Positions 9,240 to 19,238 of a DNA stretch of 64,000 nucleotides are shown here, piece by piece (within the stretch, counting starts at the first letter, position 1; each line of letters opens with the position of its first letter). Source of the DNA: Pseudoalteromonas flavipulchra NCIMB 2033 = ATCC BAA-314 (GTDB lineage Bacteria; Pseudomonadota; Gammaproteobacteria; Enterobacterales; Alteromonadaceae); the NCBI GenBank assembly GCA_000814665.1, contig JWIH01000009.1, positions 124,001 through 188,000 on the forward strand, given 5' to 3'. The notes below the pieces were generated by a model. The model made no database searches and was not told the origin of the DNA. It saw nothing but the letters and a program-made list of their open reading frames with translations. The translations under genes and the position numbers were made by a program.

Positions 9240-9846
9240 CTTTTACCTAACATAACTTCATTTAGTGGCGCAGTGTAAATGACGAAAAGTATGATTTCCA
9301 TGTCACCATTGAAACTCTGCAAACTCACATTTGCTGTCCGTTGCCAATGTGATGCCACAGTAAAGCTGATCTTACTAATCTAAATGGTTAGATAAACGCT
9401 CAAACACATAAAGATCCTGTTCGTGAGCGGTTACTTCATCCTTAACCGCTGTATATATTCATTTGAAATTAGATGTAAACGAATGCTGAGAGTATTAAAC
9501 CCGAAAATCCGTAAGTTTTGTAGTGATTTGCGTCAAATTTCTAAGCCTTTGCCACCAAAGTGTTAGATATTTTTTGCCAGACCGTTAAAGCTAGGGTTAA
9601 CTCAAACTGTTAAAAGTAACAAATATAGATGGGCTAGCCCATTACAACGTATTACAGCTATTTTTATCACTTTACTGGCTTAGTCGGTGTTTTGCCTGTT
9701 GTTAGTTCAGTACTGAGGTACTGTGCTACCTTCCCTTATATGAAGGTTTGCTTGTAGGCTGGCTATGCGAGGTGTCGATTCGGTTTACAACTTTTCCACA
9801 TTCACCTACATTGAAAATGTAGCTTGAGTCTCAACAGGAAAGTGGC
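9240..9846. other. Intergenic region upstream of dgt, no gene seen
   Basis: These 607 bases separate the methyltransferase and dgt, which point away from each other. An 86-codon minus frame overlapping the methyltransferase start (9098-9358) has no protein character. The region probably holds both promoters; no operator or RNA gene was recognised. Confidence 0.5.
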
Positions 9847-11388
9847 ATGCACTTTAAAAATAAAATAACAAACGAGCGTTCTTACAATACCGGTGGCAGT
9901 GAGGCGAGTAGCCTTGAGAGCGACCGTGGGCGTATTATCAACAGTGCAGCGCTTAGACGGCTGCAACAAAAAACTCAGGTGTTTCCACTGGAGCGTAATG
10001 CGGCGGTGCGTTCGCGCTTAACGCACTCGCTGGAGGTGCAGCAAAACGGCCGTTACATTGCTAAAAAAATTGTTGATGCGCTGGTGCAACAAGGTAGGTA
10101 TGACTTGCTGCAATATGAAGATAAAAACGGCCAGCAGGTGGATTTGTCTGAGTGTTTGGTTACTCTGTCTGAAATGGCCTGTTTGATGCACGATATTGGT
10201 AACCCTGCATTTGGTCACTTTGGCGAGGCTGCTATCAATGATTGGTTTAAGCGCTATTTGAGCCAGCATCAACAGTTTGCAAAAAGTGCTCGAGCGGCGC
10301 TTAGGTATGGCTCAAAGGAGAGCAAAGCATCGGATCTGGCGGTGCTGAATCAAGAAATGGAGTTACTGCTCGATATTTGTAGTTTTGAGGGTAACGCCCA
10401 AGCCATTCGTGTTATTCATACACTTTCTCGACTCAATCTTACCTACTCACAATGTGCCACTGTGATGAAATATACCCGCTGCGCGACCACGCCTAAATCA
10501 ACCGTGGCCATTGATAAATCTTATCTGCAAAAGAAAGCAGGGTACTATTTTAGTGAAAGTGATTTTGTCAGTGAGCTGTGCGACAAATTGCAGATCCAAG
10601 TGGGCAATCGCCACCCAGTGACTTATATCATGGAAGCGGCTGACGATATTGCTTATTGCCTTGCTGATATGGAAGACGCTGTAGAAAAAGGCATTATTAG
10701 CGTAGATGAGTTAACAGGCTGTTTAATAGAGGAATATCAAAATATCGCCGCAGGATTTGGGATCACCGATGACAAGCTGTTAGAGCTTATGAGTAAAAAG
10801 CTGCACTATGCCAATGACAAAGCCAGCAAGCATATGGCGAATTTTGATAATGAATTTTTTATTTGGCTCCGCGTGGGGTTGCTACACCCGCTTGCTGAAC
10901 ATGCCAAAACGCGTTTTATCGATAATATTGGTGCGATCTACGAAGGGAGTTTTAACGCTTCGTTACTGGAAGATAATAGCCACCTTCACGCGATTGTAAA
11001 GTCGTTGAAAACAGTGGCGGCCAACAAGGTATTCTCGAATAAAGAAGTCGAGCAGTTGGAGCTTCAAGGTTATAAGATCACCAGCAGCATATTGAATGAA
11101 TATCAGCGAGTGCTTGATTTACACGCCGACGAGTTTAACGCTGCATTAAATGGCGACCATGACTTTGCGATAGAGTCGCGATTGATTAATCGGATTTCCA
11201 AAAAGTATGTTGCGGTATACCGCGAGACGGTCGCGCAGCTTAGTGATGCTGAGCAAGCAGAGCCGATTTTTGAGTTTTATTATCGCTGCCGCCTTATTCA
11301 GGATTTTATTAGCGGTATGACTGACCAGTTTGCTTATGATACCTATCGTACGCTGACCGCCCTTGGAACCACGTCAGCTAGCCTATAA
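9847..11388 (+). CDS. dgt: Deoxyguanosinetriphosphate triphosphohydrolase (dGTPase)
   Basis: A 513-residue HD-domain protein close in length to E. coli Dgt (505). It hydrolyses dGTP to deoxyguanosine and triphosphate, trimming the nucleotide pool and limiting some phages (family knowledge). Diagnostic motifs are RSRLTHSLEV near residue 57, the HD motif MHDIGNPAFGHFGE near 116-129, and YIMEAADDIAYCLADMED near 260-277, the second metal-ligand region. The start follows an AGGAAAG site. It stands alone on the plus strand, 114 bases before a PD-(D/E)XK-like gene. Confidence 0.93.
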   Translation: MHFKNKITNERSYNTGGSEASSLESDRGRIINSAALRRLQQKTQVFPLERNAAVRSRLTHSLEVQQNGRYIAKKIVDALVQQGRYDLLQYEDKNGQQVDLSECLVTLSEMACLMHDIGNPAFGHFGEAAINDWFKRYLSQHQQFAKSARAALRYGSKESKASDLAVLNQEMELLLDICSFEGNAQAIRVIHTLSRLNLTYSQCATVMKYTRCATTPKSTVAIDKSYLQKKAGYYFSESDFVSELCDKLQIQVGNRHPVTYIMEAADDIAYCLADMEDAVEKGIISVDELTGCLIEEYQNIAAGFGITDDKLLELMSKKLHYANDKASKHMANFDNEFFIWLRVGLLHPLAEHAKTRFIDNIGAIYEGSFNASLLEDNSHLHAIVKSLKTVAANKVFSNKEVEQLELQGYKITSSILNEYQRVLDLHADEFNAALNGDHDFAIESRLINRISKKYVAVYRETVAQLSDAEQAEPIFEFYYRCRLIQDFISGMTDQFAYDTYRTLTALGTTSASL

Positions 11389-11502
11389 ATTCGCACTTAT
11401 TGCTCTCTAAATTTTATTAGCAAAGCTTTCAATATTAACAAAAACAATTTACCGTTATGTATTTACAACAAAAGTTACAAAAATCAGGAAAGGATAATTC
11501 CG

Positions 11503-12201
11503 ATGCAAACGATAACAACACCTAATGACCCCAGTTCAGAGATCAAAATTACTGCACCAAACTACTCTGAACTTACTCATTTACGCCCCATTATTCTCAA
11601 TGCTCTACAAACCATCAATGAAACCTATATAGACAATCACAATATCCCCTGCTTTATGCTCCCATCCTCAGGTAAAGAAATTACTCTCACACCCGTTTTT
11701 TATCATGCTGCATTTGAAGCTTACAAAGATAAACAAGTCTCTTATACACCAAGCGCGGAAGTACAAGTGCCTAGAGCAAACGGATTTGGACGACTGGATT
11801 TAGCACTTATAAATAAAAAATACATTGAGTTATGTGAGTTAAAAGGAGCTCGAGTAAAGTTGCATGGCCCAGCTTCGAATGTGATTAAAAAGATTGAGAG
11901 CAAACTCAACTCCGCGAAGGAACAACTTAATAGCATTAACGTAAAAAAATTAGCAAAGGAAACGGCTCTTCGACTAGAAAAAACAGCGATTGTATCTTTA
12001 AATTTGATGACCCCCGAAGAGACTACTGAATACAAAAATCGGTTTGCACTTGAGCAACTTCTAAGCAAAGTCAAGGAAAGTTATCCCAACGCACTGCGTG
12101 CATCACTCCTATACAAGCTAAGACACCAAATAAATCGTACATCGAGTAAAGATAAAGGTGAATATACGGTAGGTATGCTTGTCATAGCACTTAGAGTGTA
12201 A
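11503..12201 (+). CDS. Orphan PD-(D/E)XK-like protein, unknown function
   Basis: A 232-residue soluble protein with no signal peptide. A core segment GRLDLALINKKYIELCELKG (about residues 91-110) fits the PD-(D/E)XK nuclease signature: an aspartate after a hydrophobic strand, then ExK in the next strand. Lysine-rich helices follow (about 125-160). The start follows AGGAAAGGATAATTCCG. The codon and base composition is more AT-rich than dgt, which hints at a separate origin. It ends at a strong terminator shared with the converging receptor gene. It could be a standalone nuclease, for example of a minimal restriction or defence unit; this is an inference from the motif only. Confidence 0.6.
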   Translation: MQTITTPNDPSSEIKITAPNYSELTHLRPIILNALQTINETYIDNHNIPCFMLPSSGKEITLTPVFYHAAFEAYKDKQVSYTPSAEVQVPRANGFGRLDLALINKKYIELCELKGARVKLHGPASNVIKKIESKLNSAKEQLNSINVKKLAKETALRLEKTAIVSLNLMTPEETTEYKNRFALEQLLSKVKESYPNALRASLLYKLRHQINRTSSKDKGEYTVGMLVIALRV

Positions 12202-12227
12202 AAGGAGGTGCAAATTGCGCCTCCTTT
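12201..12227. terminator. Bidirectional rho-independent terminator
   Basis: An 11-bp stem (AAAGGAGGTGC/GCGCCTCCTTT, one G-U type pair) with a short AAATT loop sits between converging genes. T/A runs on both sides allow it to serve the gene ending at 12201 (plus) and the TonB receptor ending at 12262 (minus). Confidence 0.85.
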
Positions 12228-12261
12228 GAGTTTTGTAATCTAGTAGTGCTTTACATGGATA

Positions 12262-14643
12262 TTAAAACGCCACGTTTACACCAAACCAAATATTGCGGGC
12301 TTTGTCTTTTACGTTGTAGTCGTCGCTAAATACGACTTCACTTACCACACCACGGCCGCTTAGGTATTCGTATTTACCATCACCGTTTAAGTCGTTGTAA
12401 TCTGTGCTATAAGACGTAAAGTCTTCATCCAATAAGTTATTGATACGCGCAAACACAGTAACATTGTCGTTAAAGGTGTATTTAGCACCTAAGTGCAGTA
12501 GGTTGTAGTTTTTGTAGTACATGGCTTTGTCTAGGTTGTTGTCCCAGCCACGGTAACGATCAGAGCGCACTTCAGCATTTAGCGTTAGTGAAAACTCGTC
12601 CGTTACTTGCCAGTTTACCGTGGCATTTGCCATGTGTTCAGCGGTATTAGTTAGTGGTTGACCTTCTTGAGGGCCGCTCTTTTGCTCGCTGTCTGTCCAG
12701 GTGTAATTCGCGTAAAGTGAAACTGCATCCGTGAACTGGTAGCGGCCTGCAAGCTCAATGCCTTGGATCTCAACTTTGTCGATATTGATTTTTTGGCTAT
12801 AAGTATCGTAGCCAAGCTCATCGTATACGCCCAAATTCACGCATGGTTTTGCACCATTGGTTGCAGAGCAACTCTTGATGGTGTCACCACGGGCGATTTT
12901 ATCGTCAAACTCCGTTGAGAAGTAAGTGATATTAAAATTGTGGTTCTCTGTTGGGTGTGTCCAATACAATGCAACTTCGTTGTTTACGCTGGTTTCTGGT
13001 TCAAGATCGGGGTTACCTGCAAACGGTGACGTACCTTGACCACCAAAGCCGGTAATACCATTGTATAAGTCAGTCGTTTGTGGCGTTTTATAACCTGTAC
13101 TGATCCCGCCTTTTACTGTCCAATCGTCAGACAGCTCGTATACACCGTATAGACGCGGAGAAAGTTGGCTACCAAATACATCGTGGTTATCGTGACGGAC
13201 ACCCACTGTAACTGTTAGCGGATCGCTTAAGTGCCAGTTATCTTCTACAAATAGCGAGTACATTTGGTGTTCCTGAACGCCTTGATCAACGCCCGACTCC
13301 ATACCAAATACGCCATCTTGTAATTCACCATCAACCCACTGGCCGCCCACAACAAACACGTGATCGCCAAGTAAATCGTCAACAGGAATATCCACTCGCG
13401 CGTCTAACGTATATTGGTTGCTGTTCAGTGTACGCTTTGGACGTGGTAAGAATGTGCTTTCAGCAAGCGCTTTACGTTCTGCTTCTTCCATATCGGCATA
13501 TTTACCACTGCCATCATACATGGCTTGTAGTAGTTTACGCTCAGCAACAGAAAGCGGCATAGTACGGCCATTGTTATCGGTATCAACAAACGCCAATGAC
13601 ACAAAGGTTTCAATATCACCAAAGGTACCTTGATGCGTTAGTGACCACCAGCTTCTATCAAATTCTTGATCCGCCGCATAACCTGCGCGTGGATTTACCA
13701 CACCGCGACGGTCTTGCCAGATTGATTCGATGTTGTCTTTGGTACCAAGCGGATAGGTAATTTTGCCCGACTCAACGTCGTAGTTTGGTGTATTATCGTA
13801 CTCTTGATTTGAGATATCGTAGTCAAAAGTAACAGTGTGGTTGTCGTTTGGCGTAAATACAAACGTCGCACCAAGTTGCGTATTAGTGTTATCAACCGTT
13901 CTACCACCACTACCAAAACCAAGTTCACGATGATGCTGCTCACCATTTGGATCGATTGCAGGTGAAAACTCAGGGTTTGAAGCTTGACGCTCATAAATGC
14001 TACCGCGAGCAGAAAAGTTGAGTAAACCTTTAACCAAAGGTCCATAGATACTGAAGTCAGTGGTAATGTCATCACCAAACTGGTCGTTTGTTTGTAGGCT
14101 TCGGCCAAAATCGATGCTGCCAGTCCATTCATCTACTGACTTTTTAGTAATAATGTTGATTACGCCGCCCATCGCATCTGCGCCGTAAAGTGTAGAGGCA
14201 GGTCCCCTAATCACTTCAATTCGCTCAATGGCACTTTTAGGTGGAATATGGTTAAACGCGTTACCACCAAAGTTATTTGGGTAGATATCACCGTGGTTGT
14301 TTTGACGCTTACCGTCGATAAGAAGCAGCGTATATTCACCTGTTAAACCGCGCATACTCACGCTGCCTTGCCCGGTTTTATCTCGAGTTGTGCCAATGTC
14401 CACGCCTTCTTGGTACTTCACGGCATCAAGTAAAGTCGTATAGGACTGAGCTTGAATGTCTTCAGCGGTGATCACTGAAATACTCGCTGGTGCTTCTGGT
14501 ATTTTTTGCTCAAAGCCAGTCGCTGTTACCACGATGCGCTCCATGTCTGGCTGCGCTTTTACCGAATCAGCAAAAGCAACTGGACTAAGGGCAGAAAGCA
14601 CCAAAGCAGAAAGTACACCACGTTTAAAAGGCGTGTTTGTCAT
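12262..14643 (-). CDS. TonB-dependent outer-membrane receptor, siderophore type
   Basis: A 793-residue receptor with a signal peptide ending SALSPVAFA, a TonB-box-like IVVTATG just after it, a plug domain (SISVITAEDIQAQ; RGPASTLYGADAMGGVINIITKK) and a beta-barrel ending in a terminal aromatic residue (WFGVNVAF). This layout is typical of FepA/CirA-type receptors that import ferric siderophores or similar iron compounds. The ATG at 14643 is preferred over an upstream one at 14724 because the signal peptide starts there and a candidate Fur box lies at 14726-14744. The ligand cannot be named from sequence. No TonB or ABC importer genes are adjacent. Confidence 0.88.
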   Translation of the reverse strand: MTNTPFKRGVLSALVLSALSPVAFADSVKAQPDMERIVVTATGFEQKIPEAPASISVITAEDIQAQSYTTLLDAVKYQEGVDIGTTRDKTGQGSVSMRGLTGEYTLLLIDGKRQNNHGDIYPNNFGGNAFNHIPPKSAIERIEVIRGPASTLYGADAMGGVINIITKKSVDEWTGSIDFGRSLQTNDQFGDDITTDFSIYGPLVKGLLNFSARGSIYERQASNPEFSPAIDPNGEQHHRELGFGSGGRTVDNTNTQLGATFVFTPNDNHTVTFDYDISNQEYDNTPNYDVESGKITYPLGTKDNIESIWQDRRGVVNPRAGYAADQEFDRSWWSLTHQGTFGDIETFVSLAFVDTDNNGRTMPLSVAERKLLQAMYDGSGKYADMEEAERKALAESTFLPRPKRTLNSNQYTLDARVDIPVDDLLGDHVFVVGGQWVDGELQDGVFGMESGVDQGVQEHQMYSLFVEDNWHLSDPLTVTVGVRHDNHDVFGSQLSPRLYGVYELSDDWTVKGGISTGYKTPQTTDLYNGITGFGGQGTSPFAGNPDLEPETSVNNEVALYWTHPTENHNFNITYFSTEFDDKIARGDTIKSCSATNGAKPCVNLGVYDELGYDTYSQKINIDKVEIQGIELAGRYQFTDAVSLYANYTWTDSEQKSGPQEGQPLTNTAEHMANATVNWQVTDEFSLTLNAEVRSDRYRGWDNNLDKAMYYKNYNLLHLGAKYTFNDNVTVFARINNLLDEDFTSYSTDYNDLNGDGKYEYLSGRGVVSEVVFSDDYNVKDKARNIWFGVNVAF

Positions 14644-14725
14644 TGTTAATATCCCAAAATTTATTGCATTAAAGTAAATTTTGGCGCGTACTCTAAATGG
14701 AAACTGAACAAAAGTCAAAAACATT

Positions 14726-14744
14726 GATAATTAATCTCATTTGC
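14726..14744 (-). promoter_or_regulatory. Candidate Fur box upstream of TonB receptor
   Basis: Read on the minus strand this is GCAAATGAGATTAATTATC, which matches the classic 19-base Fur consensus GATAATGATAATCATTATC at 14 of 19 positions by my count. It lies about 80 bases upstream of the receptor ATG, a normal distance for iron repression. Confidence 0.5.
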
Positions 14745-14812
14745 ATTTTTGATTTAAATCATATTTAAGGGGCGTTATAGGCTTTTTGATTTTTCTTTTT
14801 TCTGCTTATGAA

Positions 14813-15264
14813 GAGATCGCCGCGTAAAGCGGCGATTTTTAGAGAAAAGATCGCGGAGTAAATCCGTTCCTACAATATACTCAAACCCTTGGTAGGAAGC
14901 GCTTTACGCGGCGATTATTAGAGAAAAGAGCGCGGAGTAAATCCGTTCCTACAACATACTTAAACCCTTGATGGGAGCCGCTTTACGCGGCGATAATTAG
15001 AGACAAAATCGCGGAGTAAATCCGCTCCTACAATATACTCAAACCCTTGGTGGGAAGCGCTTTACGCGGCGATTATTAGAGAAAAGCTCACGGGATAAAC
15101 CCGTTCCTGCAACATATTCGAACCCTTGGTGGGGAGGTGCTTTAGGTGGCGATCATTAAAGACAAGATCGCGGGGTGAACCCGCTCCTACCATTTAAACT
15201 CCTGGTGGGAGCCGCTTTACGCGGCGATCAGTAAAGAAGAGCCCACCGCGTAAAGCGCTTGCTA
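14813..15264. repeat. REP/BIME-type repeat array B
   Basis: About five inverted pairs of the same REP family as array A. The linkers are more uniform (ATTAGAGAAAAG and ACATACTCAAACCCTTGG), giving a period of about 85 bases. The array ends five bases before the stop codon end of the following chemoreceptor gene. Confidence 0.9.
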
Positions 15265-15268
15265 CAAG

Positions 15269-17014
15269 CTAAACAGTAAATTCCCTTGCATTGTCGTTGA
15301 GCCGATGGCTGGTTTGCTCTAACTGCTCAACGATGGCCATAAACTCATTCATCCGCTTAATTGCTTCTTTGGAAATATCGCTCAGGCCATTGATATTGGT
15401 GTTAATGTCTTCGGTTACCGATAACTGCTCCTGTGAGGCGGTGGCGACACCTTGAGTCAAGTCTTTGATTTTGCTCACCGCTTCAAAGATACTATCGAGC
15501 ACTTCGGAAGATACCATCACCTGCTCTTCCGTCGTTTGCACTTGGTGCTGGCTTTGCTGAATGGCGGTATTCGCACTCCCCGCTTTGGTTTGCAGCTGGT
15601 TGATGATATCGCGAATTTCTTCGGTGGATTTTTGGGTTCTTTGTGCAAGGGTCCTTACCTCATCTGCAACAACAGCAAAACCACGGCCTTGCTCTCCCGC
15701 CCTCGCCGCTTCGATGGCTGCATTTAATGCAAGCAGGTTAGTTTGTTCTGCAATAGCTTGGATAACGCTCACTACATTTGACACTTGGTCACTTTGCTCA
15801 GTCAACTCAGAGATAATATTCGCAGTTTCGTCAAAGCGCACTGACAAATCACTAAATTGCTGACTGGTTTGCGACATCACTTCCATCCCCCGCTGTGCTT
15901 CAAGTTCAACCTGATTGGCATAATCTGCGGTACTCACTGTACTGGACGTGACCTCATTGAGTGTTGCGGTCATTTCTTCCGCAGCCGTGGCGATGGTTTC
16001 AAGACGGGCATTTTGTTCTTCGCTTATCTCTTTATTACTGCGAATAAAATGCGCCACTTCTTTGGAAGATTGTGACATCGCGCCACCTGCTGAGCCGATA
16101 TTCGTGACTGTATTTTTAAAGCTATTGAGCATACGGTTTACGATATTGGCCACCGCTTTAATCTCTGTCGCGCCACTTTCGTCTACCGTTTTTCTAAGAT
16201 CGTTTGAACTGCCAATCTCTTCAAAAGTTCTGCCAAGCAATTCAATTGGTTTCACAATACGACGACGAACTAAATACACGCCGAATAAGCTGAAACATAC
16301 GGTTATCACTAACATCATCATAGCCCACAAAACATAAGACTCTACAGCACTGTGGGCCTGTACAACATTTTGTTTGGTGCGGTTTTCAAGTTCAGTAAAA
16401 AACGATTCAACTGGCTTCATGATGTTGGCTTTATAGCGATGATAATCATCACTGTGAGTAAGCTTAACCGCTTTGTTCAAATCGGGCTCGCCTTGAATGG
16501 TGTACTTACCAGCACTATCTTTAAACTTACCTTTTACGGCGTTCATGGCTTCGACTTCTAATGCAACAAGGCCATCGGAATTGGCTTGTGCCTCACTTAA
16601 GTAGTTGAGCTCCTTTTGGCTAAAGCCCGCCGCTTTCATGGCATCGAGTAATACTTCTCGCTGACCGTCTGGTTTTGGTTTCTCACCATAGTTAAGCACC
16701 AGATCCCAATAAATTTTATGGTAGCCTTCAGGCCTTGGCTTGTCGCCATTACGAATTGCTAATACATCCATATACATCTTTTCGTATTTATCGTTACCAG
16801 TTACCGCATAAGTTCTGCCCAATCGCGTTAAATCATCGGAGCTTTGCCTTAATTCGTCGGCCAGTTGATAGGCTTTATAGCGGTTGTCAGCCATTTGTTC
16901 AAAATCAAGCAAGGCGTTGTACATGTTAACAACCAATAAGGTAACGATGACCACAAAAACAATAATGCCACCGAAGATAGTGGTCATGAGGATACGGATA
17001 GAGTTTAACTTCAT
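15269..17014 (-). CDS. Methyl-accepting chemotaxis protein (transmembrane, HAMP)
   Basis: A 581-residue chemoreceptor. The N-terminus has a membrane segment at about residues 7-30, a periplasmic sensor of about 190 residues with an alpha-helical look, a second membrane segment ([20 protein letters not shown]), a HAMP linker starting [11 protein letters not shown], and the cytoplasmic signalling hairpin with the hallmark [21 protein letters not shown] CheR/B pentapeptide is absent at the C-terminus, which ends AREFTV. The ATG at 17014 has AAAGG 9 bases upstream and is preferred over one at 17041. The ligand is unknown. REP arrays flank the gene on both sides. Confidence 0.9.
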   Translation of the reverse strand: MKLNSIRILMTTIFGGIIVFVVIVTLLVVNMYNALLDFEQMADNRYKAYQLADELRQSSDDLTRLGRTYAVTGNDKYEKMYMDVLAIRNGDKPRPEGYHKIYWDLVLNYGEKPKPDGQREVLLDAMKAAGFSQKELNYLSEAQANSDGLVALEVEAMNAVKGKFKDSAGKYTIQGEPDLNKAVKLTHSDDYHRYKANIMKPVESFFTELENRTKQNVVQAHSAVESYVLWAMMMLVITVCFSLFGVYLVRRRIVKPIELLGRTFEEIGSSNDLRKTVDESGATEIKAVANIVNRMLNSFKNTVTNIGSAGGAMSQSSKEVAHFIRSNKEISEEQNARLETIATAAEEMTATLNEVTSSTVSTADYANQVELEAQRGMEVMSQTSQQFSDLSVRFDETANIISELTEQSDQVSNVVSVIQAIAEQTNLLALNAAIEAARAGEQGRGFAVVADEVRTLAQRTQKSTEEIRDIINQLQTKAGSANTAIQQSQHQVQTTEEQVMVSSEVLDSIFEAVSKIKDLTQGVATASQEQLSVTEDINTNINGLSDISKEAIKRMNEFMAIVEQLEQTSHRLNDNAREFTV

Positions 17015-17129
17015 GATTCTAGCCTTTATTGAAGCGTTCACAATAAAGACTAGTGCAGGGGTTGAGATTCTTCTAGCATAGAATTAGGAACAAATGGAGT
17101 TGACATAATAACAGTGAGAACCAAATCAA

Positions 17130-17394
17130 AAGATCGCGGGGTGAACCCGCTCCTACCATATACTCAAATCCTTGGTGGAAGCCGCTTTAGGCGGTGATAA
17201 TTAGAAAAAGATCGCGGAGTAAATCCGCTCCTACGACATATTCAAACTCTTGGTGGGAACCGCTTTATGCGGCGATTATTAGAGACAAAATCGCGGAGTA
17301 AATCCGTTCCTACGACATATTCAAACCCTTGGTAGGAGCCGCTTTAAGCGGCGATCATTAAAGACAAGATCGCGGAGTAAATCCGCCCCTACCA
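17130..17394. repeat. REP/BIME-type repeat array C
   Basis: Three and a half inverted pairs of the same REP family and linker type as array B lie upstream of the chemoreceptor and just beyond the stop of the glycerophosphodiesterase gene. Arrays B and C share linker sequence, suggesting a common expansion. Confidence 0.9.
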
Positions 17395-17407
17395 CAATAA
17401 ACACCGC

Positions 17408-18784
17408 TTAAATACTGGCAGGCATACCCATGCAGCTTGCATAGTAAGTGGTCGTTGCTGGCCAATCAGAGAATACGCCGATTACGCCAACCTCTTTGGC
17501 CAATACATCTAGCACTTTAAAAGTATCGCCATCATTATCTATCATCGCCTCACCTGACAGACTGCCGTTGATGCTTTGATAGTACCAACCACCGCCGCTG
17601 GCTAGGTGACCAGAGCGCTCTAGTGTCCAAGTGATGATCTCAAGCCCTGCTGCTTTTGCAGCTTTGGCATAAGGTGAGGGTACGATTTCCCCTCCTTCTT
17701 CGGTTAATAACATCCAAAGAGGTGGTGCGATAATGTTAACACCATCCGCTGCAAGCTCTTCCATCGTTGGCGACAATAGCTCTGGGTTATGCACGATTTG
17801 CTCTGCTGATACCATGGTTTCATTGTCTACTGCCTGCGCTTCGTATCTGTCGTCCAAATACACTGCCTGTGCGCCAAACTCTGGATTTTCTTTTATCCAA
17901 TAGACGACATCGTCCCGATTAAATGACTGCGCCCAGACATTTTTTGGATCTACATTTGCAGCTTTATATTCGTCGATCATTTTTTGTGCGTAGGCTTCTT
18001 GTGTAAAACCGTCAAAAGGCATAGCGACAGACGGAGTCTTCAGCTCTGGCGTCATTTTCACGCCTAAACTTTTAAATAACTCAATACTCTGGGCATGGGT
18101 CATTAAAGTGCCACGGCTCGAATATAAATCGGTGCGCCAATTTGCCGTGCCATCCATATATTCCTCTACGGTTGTGGCCATTGAGTTTGCGGCATCCATT
18201 TTACCTTTTAATGTCTTAAACTCAGCCAAAGTAATGTCGCTGGTACAACACATCGCTTGGGCTGCAATTCCATTTTCAGGATCGCCTGGTACAAATGGTG
18301 TTGTACATTTTTGGCCTAAATCCGTTGCTAAAATATTTGTTGTAGTGTGTAAATCACATTGTGAGTGGCGACAAACCAGCTCTTTGTCTTTGGTAAAGGC
18401 AACGTCACACTCTAAAATCCCAGCACCCATTTTAGCCGCCGCGATATAAGATTCTTTGGTGTGTTCAGGAAACTGCATTGGCGCACCACGGTGTCCAATT
18501 GAAAAGTCTGTTTTATAAAAAGGTCCGTTAGCACACTGCTCAAGCTTGGTTTTGAGTGCACTGTCTTCCATATCTTGAATCAAGAAATCAGGACGTGTGC
18601 CCACTTGCATGGCACTTGCGCTACCTGCTGGCACCTCCACAATTACCGGAACTTCAACGACTTTTATTTCAGTCTCCGTTGTGATCACCGGCTTTTCAAC
18701 CTGTACAACTTCCACAGAATCATCATCACATGCACTCAGTAATAATGCAGCTACGATCGCAGAACAAACGCTTATCTTATTCAT
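17408..18784 (-). CDS. Glycerophosphodiester phosphodiesterase-family lipoprotein
   Basis: A 458-residue protein with a lipoprotein signal (LLLSAC at residues 14-19) and a proline/valine-rich tether. The GDPD barrel starts at [14 protein letters not shown] with the catalytic HRG and PEHT residues, then [11 protein letters not shown] (metal-binding E and D), then RHSQCDL. Late motifs WTLERSGHL and [12 protein letters not shown] complete the barrel. Enzymes of this family cleave glycerophosphodiesters to glycerol-3-phosphate and an alcohol. It is longer than cytosolic UgpQ (about 250) and nearer GlpQ in size. The location is the outer membrane or periplasm. The ribosome-binding site is weak (GGTATTACA). 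Confidence 0.87.
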   Translation of the reverse strand: MNKISVCSAIVAALLLSACDDDSVEVVQVEKPVITTETEIKVVEVPVIVEVPAGSASAMQVGTRPDFLIQDMEDSALKTKLEQCANGPFYKTDFSIGHRGAPMQFPEHTKESYIAAAKMGAGILECDVAFTKDKELVCRHSQCDLHTTTNILATDLGQKCTTPFVPGDPENGIAAQAMCCTSDITLAEFKTLKGKMDAANSMATTVEEYMDGTANWRTDLYSSRGTLMTHAQSIELFKSLGVKMTPELKTPSVAMPFDGFTQEAYAQKMIDEYKAANVDPKNVWAQSFNRDDVVYWIKENPEFGAQAVYLDDRYEAQAVDNETMVSAEQIVHNPELLSPTMEELAADGVNIIAPPLWMLLTEEGGEIVPSPYAKAAKAAGLEIITWTLERSGHLASGGGWYYQSINGSLSGEAMIDNDGDTFKVLDVLAKEVGVIGVFSDWPATTTYYASCMGMPASI

Positions 18785-18983
18785 TGTAATACCATTATTA
18801 TTTTAAAGAAGGCTTACGCTAGACGCTTTGCATTACGATTACGGGAACAAATCATGATTTTTTGGTTACATCTTTTTAACTAAATATAACTCCCCTGACT
18901 GGATAGCGGTTGTGTAATTTGAATATAAAGAAAAAGAGCCTGCACTTAACAGACTCTTAGATGCGAGTTAATTATCTAAGTGA

Positions 18984-19238
18984 TTAATTAACCTGAGCTG
19001 CGGATAATTAATGCCTTTCTAGCAGCCAGTTTTAGCGCTAACTGCGTTGAATTCACTTCCAATAGCCAGCTATTGGTGCGTAAATTCGCCTTGCCTACAG
19101 GATGTAGGTACCTTAGCGAGAGCAGGACGCGGAAGCGGTGTTTTCCCTAAAACTCTCTGGCTAGAGAAGGAAAAAACTAAGCTGTTCTTTAGAAACAATG
19201 AGTTGGAACATTCCTTATCCAAACCTCAGGTTAATTAA
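18984..19238. mobile_element. MITE-like element, copy 1
   Basis: A 255-base non-coding element. Its ends are 24-base terminal inverted repeats (left 18984-19007, right 19215-19238; TTAATTAACCTGAG then GGATAA, 21 of 24 matching). Inside lies the core CTAGCAGCC, ACTGCGTT, a near-palindrome CCAATAGCCAGCTATTGG, and CTGGCTAGAG near the right end. The same core and end structure occurs at 48404-48611, which supports a dispersed mobile repeat. The right end overlaps the last codons of the CHRD gene. Confidence 0.7.

Noticed and set aside
9098..9358. 86-codon minus-strand gene
   Set aside because: It overlaps the methyltransferase start in another frame and has no protein-like features.
13695..14132. 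145-codon minus-strand frame inside the TonB receptor
   Set aside because: Alternative-frame shadow of the receptor with low-complexity composition.
12262..14724. Longer TonB receptor start at 14724
   Set aside because: The extra 27 residues lack signal-peptide character, and this start would lie next to the candidate Fur box; the ATG at 14643 fits better.
14813..15264. CRISPR or tandem promoter array
   Set aside because: The same inverted-pair REP structure with conserved linkers; there are no spacers and no cas genes.
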